Shown here: one piece after another, positions 52,455-61,158 of the stretch | Numbering within the stretch: position 1 is the first letter of the stretch | How the letters are laid out: each line of letters begins with the position of its first letter | Origin: Phycisphaeraceae bacterium | Lineage (GTDB): Bacteria > Planctomycetota > Phycisphaerae > Phycisphaerales > SM1A02 | DNA length: 64,000 nt | NCBI GenBank assembly: GCA_015709595.1 | Contig: CP054178.1 | Span: forward strand, 3,663,205 to 3,727,204 | Direction: 5' to 3' | Made by a program: the position numbers and the translations under genes | The notes under the pieces: generated by a model | Seen by the model: only the letters and a program-made list of their open reading frames with translations | The model's database searches: none | What the model was told of the DNA's origin: nothing

Positions 52455-53138
52455 ATGCCTCTCACCCCCTACGGTCTCCGCGAATGGCTCACCATCACCA
52501 TCGTCTGCGCCCTGGCCGGCGCGGCGGGGTGGTTGCTGCTGGACTGGTGGGCGATCGTTCCCGTCCTGGTGGTCTGGCTGGCCCTGATGTCGTTCTTCCG
52601 CGACCCGATCCGCCGCATCCGCACCGACCTGGCGCCGGGGGTGATGCTCAGCCCCGCCGACGGCGCGATCTCCGCCGTGGAGCGGGTCGATCACCACGAG
52701 GCGACCGACGGCCCGGCGGTGATCGTTCGCATCTTCCTCAGCGTCCTCAATGTTCACGTCAACCGCTCGCCCCACGACGCCGAGGTGGTGGCGACGCACT
52801 ACCGCCCTGGCGAGTTCCTCAACGCCCAGACCGAGGAATCGGCCCGCGTGAACGAATCCAACCTCATCACCCTGCGGCTCCACTGGCCAAGCGGCGCCAG
52901 CGAACCCTTCGGCGTCAGGCAGGTGTCAGGCATGATCGCCCGCCGCATCGTCTGCCCGCTCAAGCCCGGCGACCGCCTCGCGCGCGGGCAGAAGTTCGGC
53001 ATGATCAAGTTCGGCTCGACGACGGAACTGATCCTGCCGCGACCCGATGACGTGATCGTGGACGTGCGCAAGGGCGACAAGGTCCGGGGCGGGTTGACGG
53101 TGCTGGCCACGCTGGCGGCGCCATCCTCGCACGCTTGA
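52455..53138 (+). CDS. psd: Phosphatidylserine decarboxylase, short type
   Basis: 227 residues, like the short PSD-A/archaetidylserine decarboxylase subfamily. It makes phosphatidylethanolamine. Two N-terminal hydrophobic segments are followed by FFRDPIRRI, LSPADGAIS (Asp-containing), FLSVLNVHVNRSPHDAEV (His), and the self-cleavage site in MIKFGSTTEL, where the Ser becomes the pyruvoyl group. FGST replaces the LGST/GGST seen elsewhere but keeps Gly-Ser-Thr. ATG 52455 puts the first helix right at the N-terminus. Convergent with the aminopeptidase gene after 9 bp. Confidence 0.9.
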   Translation: MPLTPYGLREWLTITIVCALAGAAGWLLLDWWAIVPVLVVWLALMSFFRDPIRRIRTDLAPGVMLSPADGAISAVERVDHHEATDGPAVIVRIFLSVLNVHVNRSPHDAEVVATHYRPGEFLNAQTEESARVNESNLITLRLHWPSGASEPFGVRQVSGMIARRIVCPLKPGDRLARGQKFGMIKFGSTTELILPRPDDVIVDVRKGDKVRGGLTVLATLAAPSSHA

Positions 53139-53147
53139 CGCCCCCAG

Positions 53148-54272
53148 TTACGCCTTGAGCGCAGCGGGGTTCAGTCCCTTCAAGTCGTCGGTGACGAACA
53201 ATCCATCCTTGCGCACCACCTTGCCGTCGAAGGCCATCGTGCCCCCGCCGTACTCCGGGCGCTGGATGAGCACGAGATCCCAGTGAATCTCGCTCTGGTT
53301 GCCGTTGCTGGCGTCCTCGTAGCACCTTCCGGGGGTGAAGTGGATCGACCCGGCGATCTTCTCGTCGAAGAGGATGTCCTTCATCGGGTGCATGATGTGG
53401 GGGTGGAAGCCGATGGCGAACTCGCCCACGTAGCGCGCGCCCTCATCGGTGTCGAAGATGGCGTCGAGCTTGTCGCCGTTGAGCGAGGCGTCGGCTTTCA
53501 CGATCTTTCCGTTGCGGAACTCCAGCCGCACGTTTTCGAACGAGATGCCGTTGTAGATGGTCGGCGTGTTGAAGTGGATGACGCCGTTGACGCTGTCGCG
53601 CACCGGGGCGGTGAAGACCTCGCCGTCCGGAATGTTGTGGCTGCCCGTGCAGGGCACGTTGGGAATGCCCTTGATCGAGAAGGTCAGGTCCGTGTCGCCC
53701 GGCCCCTTGAGATGGACCTTGTCGGTCTTGCGGAGGCGCGTGGAGAGTTTCCTGGCCGCCGCGTCCATCTTCCTGTAGTCCATGGTGCAGACGTCGAAGT
53801 AGAACGTCTCGAACTGCTCGGTGGACATCTGCGCCAGTTGAGCCATGGAAGGCGTGGGCCAGCGCAGCACGCACCAGCGCGTCCTGTTGACGCGCTGCTC
53901 GAAATGAACCGGCTTCTGGTACAACCGCCCCCACGCCTTCATCTGCCTGTCAGGCACGCCGGCCATTTCACTGACGTTGGCGCTGCCGCGAAGGCCGATG
54001 TAGGCCTGCATGAGCGTCATCCGTCGCAGGTCGTAGTCGGCCCAGGCGGTGAGGTTGTCCTCTCCCGCGTCCTCGACCAGCGCCCGCATCACCCGCCCGT
54101 TGCGGATGGCCACGTGGGGATGGGCCTTGGCCCGCCGAGCCGCCCGCACCAGTTCGATCACGATCGACTCGGGACAGTCGAACGCCTCGATCAGCACGTG
54201 CTCCCCCTTCTTCATGCGGCAGGAGTAGTTGATGAGCAGTTCGGCTAGTTTCGTGCAGCGGGGGTCGGTCAT
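53148..54272 (-). CDS. M29-family aminopeptidase
   Basis: 374 residues. MTDPRCTKLAELLINYSCRM then KKGEHVLIEAFD is the typical N-terminus of thermophilic aminopeptidase T/AmpS enzymes. C-terminal motifs with metal ligands: ARYVGEFAIGFHP, IAGSIHFTPGRCYEDASNGN and SEIHWDLVLI. A cytosolic metallopeptidase releasing N-terminal residues. It stands alone, facing psd, with fumarylacetoacetase upstream 90 nt away. Confidence 0.88.
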   Translation of the reverse strand: MTDPRCTKLAELLINYSCRMKKGEHVLIEAFDCPESIVIELVRAARRAKAHPHVAIRNGRVMRALVEDAGEDNLTAWADYDLRRMTLMQAYIGLRGSANVSEMAGVPDRQMKAWGRLYQKPVHFEQRVNRTRWCVLRWPTPSMAQLAQMSTEQFETFYFDVCTMDYRKMDAAARKLSTRLRKTDKVHLKGPGDTDLTFSIKGIPNVPCTGSHNIPDGEVFTAPVRDSVNGVIHFNTPTIYNGISFENVRLEFRNGKIVKADASLNGDKLDAIFDTDEGARYVGEFAIGFHPHIMHPMKDILFDEKIAGSIHFTPGRCYEDASNGNQSEIHWDLVLIQRPEYGGGTMAFDGKVVRKDGLFVTDDLKGLNPAALKA

Positions 54273-54362
54273 GTGATGGGAACCTCGATGGTGAGTGAGG
54301 CGGAATGATAGCGATTCTCGCGCCGCCCACGTCTCCGCGAATCGTCCCGTGCACGGCCGAAG

Positions 54363-55679
54363 TCAGGGCGTCGCGGGGGTGATGATCCCTCGGCACTCGC
54401 CGAAGCCGATCCGCGCCGCACCGTCGCGCAGGCAGTACGCCCGCATGATGACCTCGTCGCCGTCCTGCAGGAACCGGCGCTCGGTTCCGTCGGCCAGCCG
54501 GATGGGCTTCGTCCCGCGCCAGGTGCGCTCCAACAGGCAGCCGCGGCTGACCTCGGCGGAACCGGAGATGGTGCCGGACGCCAGCAGGTCGCCCGGCATG
54601 AGGTTGCATCCGGTGGAGGTGTGATGCACGAGCATCTGGGCGATGGTCCAGTACATGTCGCGGAACGCTCCGCGGGACACCAGCACCGGATCGCCGACCC
54701 CCGCGCCCCTCAGCCACACTTCCACGGTGATGTCAAATCCCATGTCCTCGGTCGGTCGCAGGTAGTCCAGCACCGGCGGATCGTCGGCGGCGCGGCTGGG
54801 GCCCGGCACACGGTACGGCTCCAGCGCGTCCATCGTCACCACCCATGGACTGATCGTGGTGGCGAAGTTCTTGGCGTTGAACGGACCGAGCGGCTGGTAC
54901 TCCCACTTCTGCACATCGCGGGCCGACCAGTCGTTGACGATGACCATGCCGAACAGGTGCGCCGCCGCGTCGGGCATGGCGATGCGCGACCCCAGTTCGT
55001 TGCCCGGACCGACAAAGACGCCCATCTCCATCTCGTAATCGAGCAGGCGGCATGGACCGAAGATGGGCGGCTTCGTCTCATCCGGCTGAATCTGGCCCAT
55101 CGGTCGCCGGATCGGCGTTCCGGAGACGACGATCGAACTGGCGCGCCCGTGGTAGCCCACCGGCAGGTGCTTGTAATTGGGCAGGAGCGGATTGTCGGGT
55201 CGGAACATCGAGCCGACGTTGGTGGCGTGGTGGATCGAGGCGTAGAAGTCGGTGTAATCGCCGATGCGGGCTGGTCGATGCATCGTGGCGTCCGCCATGG
55301 GCACGAGCAGGCGGCGTTGCAGGTCGCCGTCGGCTTCGAGGGGCGACCCCGCCTCGGCGCTCAGCAGGGCGAACAGCTCCTCTCGCAGGGCGCGGCAGGC
55401 CGCGCGTCCCTGGCCCATCAGGTCGTTGAGCGCCTCGGCATGCAGGGCACAGCGGGTTTCAGCGGGCAGGGCTGAAAGGAGGCCCGATTCCTCGCAGGCG
55501 TTCAGATCGAGAATGCGGTCGCCAATGGCCGCGCCAAGGCGAGGCGGCTCGTCATCGCCGGAACGCGAGAAGACGCCCAGGGGCAGGTTCTGAAGCGGAA
55601 AATCGCACGCCGGGTCGTTGGCGGCGTCAACCCATGATCGGCGCGAGGGATCGGATGTGAGAGGTGAAGCGTTGGACAT
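54363..55679 (-). CDS. fahA: Fumarylacetoacetase
   Basis: 438 residues, the full eukaryote-like length. Last step of tyrosine/homogentisate degradation, giving fumarate and acetoacetate. DYTDFYASIHHATNVGSMFR then PDNPLLPNYKHLPVGYHGR holds the catalytic His and metal ligands. VSGTPIRRPMGQ, DYEMEMGVFVG, VNDWSARDVQKWEYQPLGPF, and LASGTISG complete the active site. ATG 55679 lacks a clear Shine-Dalgarno, so the start is moderately sure. homogentisate dioxygenase is not nearby. fumC and pdxH follow upstream in the same direction but with larger gaps. Confidence 0.92.
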   Translation of the reverse strand: MSNASPLTSDPSRRSWVDAANDPACDFPLQNLPLGVFSRSGDDEPPRLGAAIGDRILDLNACEESGLLSALPAETRCALHAEALNDLMGQGRAACRALREELFALLSAEAGSPLEADGDLQRRLLVPMADATMHRPARIGDYTDFYASIHHATNVGSMFRPDNPLLPNYKHLPVGYHGRASSIVVSGTPIRRPMGQIQPDETKPPIFGPCRLLDYEMEMGVFVGPGNELGSRIAMPDAAAHLFGMVIVNDWSARDVQKWEYQPLGPFNAKNFATTISPWVVTMDALEPYRVPGPSRAADDPPVLDYLRPTEDMGFDITVEVWLRGAGVGDPVLVSRGAFRDMYWTIAQMLVHHTSTGCNLMPGDLLASGTISGSAEVSRGCLLERTWRGTKPIRLADGTERRFLQDGDEVIMRAYCLRDGAARIGFGECRGIITPATP

Positions 55680-55801
55680 CACAGTTCGCCATCGGACTGG
55701 AAAGACCGGGATCGGGAGGCCGCGCTGTCCGGCCGCGCCGATCGCAGCGTAGCGTGGGGCTGGAAGGCGAACAACCGCATGGCGGGGTCGCGCGAGGTGA
55801 G

Positions 55802-56443
55802 TTACGGGGCGAGTCGATCGATCCTCCACGACCCATCCGCAAGCCGCGTGTACCGAAGCCGGTCATGAAGGCGGCTTGGCCTGCCCTGCCAGAACTCGAT
55901 CATGGTCGGGCTGAGCCGGTACCCACCCCAGTGCTCCGGCGTTGGGACTGGCGTTCCTTCCGGAAAGCGCTTGGACATCACCTCCATGCGCGCAGCGAGC
56001 GTGTGCCTGCCGGGGATGGCCGCGCTCTGGTGCGACGCCCATGCGCCCAGTTGACTGTCGCGCGGCCTTGAGGAGAAGTACTCGATCGACTCCTCGCGCG
56101 CCACGCGCTCCACGCTCCCCTCGATCCGCACCTGTCGATGCAGCTCCGGCCAGAAGAACGTCATCGCCGCGTGGGGGTTGACCGCCAGATGCGCCCCCTT
56201 ACGGCTTTCGTAGTTCGTGAAGAACGTAAACCCACGTTCATCGAACCCTTTGAGCAGCATGACCCGCGCCGAAGGACGTCCCTGCTCGTCGGCGGTGGCG
56301 ACGACCATGGCCGTCGGCTCCGGGGTCTTCGACATCAGGGCCGCCTCGATCCAGGCGCGAAACTGCTCGAAGGGATCGCGAGCCGCCTCGGTTTCATCGA
56401 GCGGGGCGCCGTGGTAATCGGTGCGGATGGATGCGATGGACAT
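55802..56443 (-). CDS. pdxH: Pyridoxine/pyridoxamine 5'-phosphate oxidase
   Basis: 213 residues, the standard size. FMN enzyme making pyridoxal 5'-phosphate. [20 protein letters not shown] with [19 protein letters not shown] is the FMN site. [19 protein letters not shown] and [13 protein letters not shown] follow, and the C-terminal dimerisation domain ends [13 protein letters not shown] and [11 protein letters not shown] 56443 has GGAG 7 nt upstream; the longer frame reaches into the fumC tail. Confidence 0.95.
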   Translation of the reverse strand: MSIASIRTDYHGAPLDETEAARDPFEQFRAWIEAALMSKTPEPTAMVVATADEQGRPSARVMLLKGFDERGFTFFTNYESRKGAHLAVNPHAAMTFFWPELHRQVRIEGSVERVAREESIEYFSSRPRDSQLGAWASHQSAAIPGRHTLAARMEVMSKRFPEGTPVPTPEHWGGYRLSPTMIEFWQGRPSRLHDRLRYTRLADGSWRIDRLAP

Positions 56444-56466
56444 GGAGCACTCCGGCGTGACGACCG

Positions 56467-57990
56467 TCACCCCCCCTCCACCTTCGCCCCTCCCTTGGCG
56501 CTCGGCTCCGTCATCGACCACGGGTCAAGCAGCTGGTCCAGCCGCTTCGGCTCAATCAGTCGATGCTGCAGCACATACTCGCGCACGGTCTGACCGGACG
56601 CGAAGGCCTCCTTGGCCACCTTGGCGGCGGCGTCGTAGCCGATCTCCGGCGCCAGCGACGTACACATCATCAGGGACTTCTCCACCATGCCGGTGGCGAT
56701 GGCCTTGTTGACCTGCAGATCGTTGAGGCAGCGCGACACGAACATTTCCGACGCGCGGGACAGCAGCGTGATCGAGTCCGTCAGGGCCGCCGCCATCACC
56801 GGCATGGCCACGTTCAGTTGCAGCAGCGAGCCCACGCCGCCCAGCCCCGCCGCGGTGATGGCTGCGTCGTTTCCGATCACCGCGCAACAGACCTGCATCA
56901 CCGACTCGCAGATCACCGGGTTCACCTTGCCGGGCATGATGGACGACCCCGGCTGCGTGGCGGGCAAGGCCAGTTCGAACAAGCCGCACCGGGGGCCGGA
57001 GCCCAGCAGACGGATGTCATTGGCGATCTTGGAGAGCGAGACGGCAATGGTCCTGAGTTCGCCCGAGGCCTCGACCACGCAGTCGCGCGTGGCCTGGGCC
57101 TCGAAATGATTGGCCGCCTCGCGGAAAGGCACGCCCGTGGCCCTGGCGAGCCGCGCCGCCACCAGTCTGCCGAACCGCGGATGCGTGTTGATGCCCGTAC
57201 CCACCGCCGTACCGCCGATGGGCAGGTTCTCGGCCAGCCGCATCATGGCCCGCTCGGCTCGAAGCACGGCGTAGTCGGCCTGGGCGGCGAAGCCGGAGAA
57301 CTCCTGCCCCAGCCGAAGCGGGGTGGCGTCCATCAGGTGGGTACGCCCGATCTTGACGATTCGGTCCCACGCCCGCGCTTTCCGGTGCAGCGACTTCGCC
57401 AGTCCCCTGAGCGCGGGAATGAGCGAGGTCCTGATCGCCACCGCCGCCGCCACCTGCATGGCGGTGGGAAATGTGTCGTTGCTCGACTGCCCCATGTTCA
57501 CGTGATCGTTGGGATGCACCGGATCGCGCGCTCCAATCGGCTTGCCCACGTAGCCGCACGCCAGGTTCGAGATCACCTCGTTCACGTTCATGTTGGTCGA
57601 GGTGCCCGAGCCGGTCTGGTAGATGTCGATGGGGAAGTGGGCCATCATGTCGTCGGCGGACCATCGGCTGTCGACTGTCGCCTGTCGGTCCGCAGATGCC
57701 GAATCGTTCTTCGGCGCCGCCAGCCCTTCCATGATCTCGTCGCATGCGCGGGTGATGAGCGAGAGGCGTTTGCGGTCGAGTTTCCTCAGCTGTCCATTGG
57801 CCTCGGCGCAGGCCTTCTTGAGCAGGGCGAAGGCGTGGATCACGGGCGGTGGGACGGGGCGTCCCGACACCGGAAAGTTCAGCACCGCGCGCTGCGTGGT
57901 GGCGCCGTAGAGCACGTGGGCGGGAACGGTCATCTCACCCATCGAGTCGCGCTCGATTCGGGTGCTGGTGGATGCGTTTCGTCTGGGCAT
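56467..57990 (-). CDS. fumC: Class II fumarate hydratase
   Basis: 507 residues, about 40 more than usual. It interconverts fumarate and malate. [20 protein letters not shown] is the family N-terminus. [33 protein letters not shown], and the signature [15 protein letters not shown] are intact, as are [19 protein letters not shown] and the HxxHPRFG-like block. An insertion around residues 95-115 ([20 protein letters not shown]) is encoded in part by a heptameric DNA repeat. ATG 57990 is the most likely start; the frame continues upstream into the Sir2 gene on the same strand, which is not fumarase-like. Nearby fumarylacetoacetase also yields fumarate. Confidence 0.93.
   Translation of the reverse strand: MPRRNASTSTRIERDSMGEMTVPAHVLYGATTQRAVLNFPVSGRPVPPPVIHAFALLKKACAEANGQLRKLDRKRLSLITRACDEIMEGLAAPKNDSASADRQATVDSRWSADDMMAHFPIDIYQTGSGTSTNMNVNEVISNLACGYVGKPIGARDPVHPNDHVNMGQSSNDTFPTAMQVAAAVAIRTSLIPALRGLAKSLHRKARAWDRIVKIGRTHLMDATPLRLGQEFSGFAAQADYAVLRAERAMMRLAENLPIGGTAVGTGINTHPRFGRLVAARLARATGVPFREAANHFEAQATRDCVVEASGELRTIAVSLSKIANDIRLLGSGPRCGLFELALPATQPGSSIMPGKVNPVICESVMQVCCAVIGNDAAITAAGLGGVGSLLQLNVAMPVMAAALTDSITLLSRASEMFVSRCLNDLQVNKAIATGMVEKSLMMCTSLAPEIGYDAAAKVAKEAFASGQTVREYVLQHRLIEPKRLDQLLDPWSMTEPSAKGGAKVEGG
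57668..57688. repeat. Heptameric short tandem repeat (three units) within fumC
   Basis: Three 7-nt units CTGTCGA, CTGTCGC, CTGTCGG on the + strand, read as CGACAG repeats on the coding strand. It falls in the inserted, poorly conserved loop of fumC. Same period as the repeats at 14336 and 16193. Confidence 0.5.
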
Positions 57991-58061
57991 GCCTGACGGT
58001 AGGAAGGCATGGCGAGTTCGCCAACGATCGGAACGCCCTCCGCCCCTGACGGAGAGCCGGG

Positions 58062-58784
58062 CTATCGCGGCGACACCAGACGCGGCACGATCTCGCCCGC
58101 CATGCCGATGATCTCCACGTCCGCGAGACGGCTGGCGTCGGTTCGTTCCGCGTTGATGACGATGACCGACGCGCCCGCCTGCCTGGCGACTCCGATCAGC
58201 CCGGCGGCGGGGTACACCGCCGCGCTGGTGCCGATGACGATCATGGCGTCGCATGAGCCGCTGGCCTCGGCGGCGCGGGTCCACGCCTCGGGCGGGAGCG
58301 ATTCGCCGAACCACACCACCCCGGGGCGCATGGGGGCGGTGCACGTCGGGCAGAGGCGCCGGGGCGGCGGGCTGGCCAGCTCCACCCGCTCGACAAAACC
58401 GCACGTACGATGGCAGCGGTCGATCGTCATCGACCCGTGGAGATGCACGACGTTGTCGGCGGGGGCGCCGGCCCGCTCCAGCAGATCATCCACGTTCTGC
58501 GTGACGTGCAGCATGTCAGTCCGCGCCGCCAGCGCCCGGTGAGCCGCGTTGGGCTCAACCCCCGCCAGCACCGTGCGGCGCCAGTTGTACCAGGCGATGA
58601 CTGTCTCCGGGTCGGCGGCGAACCCTTCGGGCGAAGCCAGCTTCATCGGGTCGTACCGCGACCACAATCCCCTGCTGCTCGCGTCACGAAAGGTGGGAAC
58701 GCCTGATTCCGCGCTCAACCCCGCACCGGAGAAGGTCACCACGCGCCGCGAGGCGGACAGAATCTCGATGGCGCGCTCGATCAC
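58062..58784 (-). CDS. cobB: Sir2-family NAD-dependent protein deacylase
   Basis: 240 residues. FSGAGLSAESGVPTFRD (NAD site), TQNVDDLLERAG, the catalytic His of VVHLHGSM, and the zinc cysteines CHRTC...CPTC are present, followed by RPGVVWFGESLPPEAW and MIVIGTSAAVYPAAGL. The bacterial CobB (class III) Tyr and Arg seem replaced (SPEGFAADPETVIAWYNWRR), typical of a desuccinylase-like type only in part, so the acyl preference is uncertain. GTG start 58784 overlaps the stop of the upstream HEAT-repeat gene (GTGA), so the two are coupled. Confidence 0.9.
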   Translation of the reverse strand: MIERAIEILSASRRVVTFSGAGLSAESGVPTFRDASSRGLWSRYDPMKLASPEGFAADPETVIAWYNWRRTVLAGVEPNAAHRALAARTDMLHVTQNVDDLLERAGAPADNVVHLHGSMTIDRCHRTCGFVERVELASPPPRRLCPTCTAPMRPGVVWFGESLPPEAWTRAAEASGSCDAMIVIGTSAAVYPAAGLIGVARQAGASVIVINAERTDASRLADVEIIGMAGEIVPRLVSPR

Positions 58785-61057
58785 GACGTGCCCGCGGAGG
58801 CGACCCCGTCATGCTCGCCGTTGTCCGAGGTGGACGATTCGTGTGCTCCGACGCCGCCGACACTGTTGCCCCCGCTTCCGCCGCCGCCATCCCCGCCATT
58901 CCCGGCAGGGGGCGACACGGGAGGCAGCCGCGACGCGATCGCCCGAATCTGCTCCCTGGCCTGTTCGCTCAGGTCGGTGAAGCGTCGTTCAATTTCAGTC
59001 TTGACGGCGGCGGCGATCTTCAGGTCGCCCTCCATCAGGCGCTCCAGGGCCGCAATCCAGTCCGCGGCGTTGGCGCGAAGCAATGCGGCTTCGTCGTAGC
59101 GACCCAGGCGGAGCAGCACGTCAAAGCGGATCTGCGCCGCTTCCGTGGCCAGACCGTTGGGCGCGCCGTTGGTGCGGTCCAGCGCGACCAGCGCGGGTTC
59201 AAACTGCCCCAGTCGCACCCGAACACGGGCCAGCACCAGGTGCAGCTGCGCACGAACGTCCGTCGGCACGCCGTCGAGCGGCATGGTCAGCACCCGCGCC
59301 AGAATCGACTCACGAAGCACCCATACGTCAGGCGTCGGCAGACGATCCACCGGCACCGCGACAAGCGCCCGATCGGCGATCACCAGGTCGGCGGGGGTGA
59401 GCCGATTGCCCAACCCGCGAAGCCCCTCGCGCCAGGTGCGCTGATGATCCGCCGTGGGAGGCACCAGCGCGATCAGGCGCTCGAAGTTCGAGATGGTCGG
59501 CTCTCCGTTGGCCAGCACATGCACGGCGGAGGGATAGATCGCCGCGTCCTGCGACCGCGTGAACAGTTCTCCCCATGCCGTGGCGAAGGGGCGCAGGGCC
59601 TCGGCGGCGGCGGTGCGGATGGTCGCCTCCGCGTGATCCAGAAGCGGGATGATCTTCTCCACGTCAGCCGCTTCGGCGAGCGAGGCGAGCAGGCGGATCG
59701 TGCCGCGCGTCACGGCGGCGCCGAACGCCTCCCTGGCGGCTTCGAGCACCACGCCCCGCTGGTCCGGGGGGAGGACGCCGTCGGTGACGATGCGCTGCAC
59801 CGCGCCCACGGCGCCGTCCCGCGTCGCTGGCGCCTTCATCAGAGTCAGCAGCGTGGGCAGCGCGGCCGGCGCGGCTCGGCGCCCGAGGATGTCAAGAAAG
59901 CCAAGCCGGTTCTCCGCGACGGTCTCCTTCTCCAGCGCAGCGCCGACCAGCGCCGCGGTGTCCGGATGCCCGATCTTGTGCAGGAGCCGGGCGCTGGCCA
60001 CTCGAATGTCGGGAACACCATCTTCGAGCCGCGCCACGATGGCCCGTCGGACCTCGTCGGTCAGGGGCAGGTTCTCCGAAGTCTGGATGTCCGCCCGATT
60101 GAGCGCCCAGCGACGCAGAAACGGATGTTCGTCCCCCATCCATTTCGTCAGTTCCGCCTGGGCCCGGGCGCGGGTGGGGTCCAGATCAACGAGCTTGAAC
60201 CACAGCTCCTTGAGCGTGTCGTCCAGTTTCTTCTGGAGCGCGTCATTCTCGGCCTTCATCAGTTCCGCCTGTCGCTGCGCCGCCTCCAGCCGCTGGACGA
60301 GCCGGTCCACCTCGCTGGGCAGCCAGTCCTCCAGCGGCCTTCGGTGCATCAGCGCCCACCATTCACTCCACGCCTCGGTGTCTCGTCCGAAGTTGGTGAG
60401 GGAGGTCAGCCGCTCGAGCGACTCGTAGGCCGCGTCAAGAATCGCCTGCGGCTCGTTGCGCTGGGGCTGGATGATGCGCACCAGCGCATCGACGCTGGCC
60501 CGGACCGTCTCCGGTGATCGAAAGCCGACCAGCGCCCGGATGGCGCCCAGGCGAACCGCCGGTTCGTTGGTGGCGTCGAGCGCGAAGTCCGTCACCTTGA
60601 CCAGTCCGCGCTCTCCGTACCGGGCCAGAATGACGGCCAGCGTCTGGGCCCGCTGGGGCGTGGCGCCTTTCAGCGCCAGGGCCAGGGGATCGAGCAGCCC
60701 GGGGGGCGCGGATGGCTCCATCTCCAGGCCGCGGATGACCGCCGCGATCAGGTCGCCATCCCCGCTGCGAAGCGACTCCTCGAGCACCGTCACCGCCTGG
60801 GGCACGCCCAGTCGGACCAGCTGCTGGGCCGCGAACGCCCGGCTTGACGCGGAGTTGGTGGTGTTGCGGAGCGACTCGGTGAAGAACGCCAGCTCCTGCT
60901 TCTGCCGGTCATTCAGCGCGGGGAGATCCGCCTGAAACGCCAGGGCGGGAGCCGCCCCGACCAGACAGAGGCCCGCCAGAAGAAGACGTGCCGCCGCGCC
61001 CGGTCGTCCGCCGGGCTTGCGCGGGGTTCGAGGGCGTGGGGAAACTGGGCGCGTCAT
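58781..61057 (-). CDS. Secreted or periplasmic HEAT-repeat protein
   Basis: 758 residues. Signal peptide: MTRPVSPRPRTPRKPGGRPG then LLLAGLCLVGAAPALAF. The body is a series of two-helix HEAT-like units (VIRGLEMEPSAPPGLLDPLA, RLGAIRALVGFRSPETVRAS, DIRVASARLLHKIGHPDTAA, TIRTAAAEALRPFATAWGEL). A central coiled coil occurs near residues 250-290 (LVQRLEAAQRQAELMKAEND). The C-terminus is Gly/Ser-rich (GNGGDGGGGSGGNSVGG). A scaffold or binding role is likely. Unknown partner. The following Sir2 gene overlaps by 4 nt, yet its product is cytosolic, which is odd if this protein is exported. Confidence 0.72.
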   Translation of the reverse strand: MTRPVSPRPRTPRKPGGRPGAAARLLLAGLCLVGAAPALAFQADLPALNDRQKQELAFFTESLRNTTNSASSRAFAAQQLVRLGVPQAVTVLEESLRSGDGDLIAAVIRGLEMEPSAPPGLLDPLALALKGATPQRAQTLAVILARYGERGLVKVTDFALDATNEPAVRLGAIRALVGFRSPETVRASVDALVRIIQPQRNEPQAILDAAYESLERLTSLTNFGRDTEAWSEWWALMHRRPLEDWLPSEVDRLVQRLEAAQRQAELMKAENDALQKKLDDTLKELWFKLVDLDPTRARAQAELTKWMGDEHPFLRRWALNRADIQTSENLPLTDEVRRAIVARLEDGVPDIRVASARLLHKIGHPDTAALVGAALEKETVAENRLGFLDILGRRAAPAALPTLLTLMKAPATRDGAVGAVQRIVTDGVLPPDQRGVVLEAAREAFGAAVTRGTIRLLASLAEAADVEKIIPLLDHAEATIRTAAAEALRPFATAWGELFTRSQDAAIYPSAVHVLANGEPTISNFERLIALVPPTADHQRTWREGLRGLGNRLTPADLVIADRALVAVPVDRLPTPDVWVLRESILARVLTMPLDGVPTDVRAQLHLVLARVRVRLGQFEPALVALDRTNGAPNGLATEAAQIRFDVLLRLGRYDEAALLRANAADWIAALERLMEGDLKIAAAVKTEIERRFTDLSEQAREQIRAIASRLPPVSPPAGNGGDGGGGSGGNSVGGVGAHESSTSDNGEHDGVASAGTS

Positions 61058-61158
61058 GACGCTTCAGACGATAGATCGACCGGTCTCATTCCCTTGTATC
61101 GGTTACAATAGGTCCGCGGTGCGGCTGAATCGAAGCGAAACCACTCCGGCGAGGCGAA

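Noticed and set aside
61080-61110. TACAAT near 61101 as a promoter for the TPR gene
   Set aside because: No acceptable -35 hexamer lies 15-19 nt upstream.
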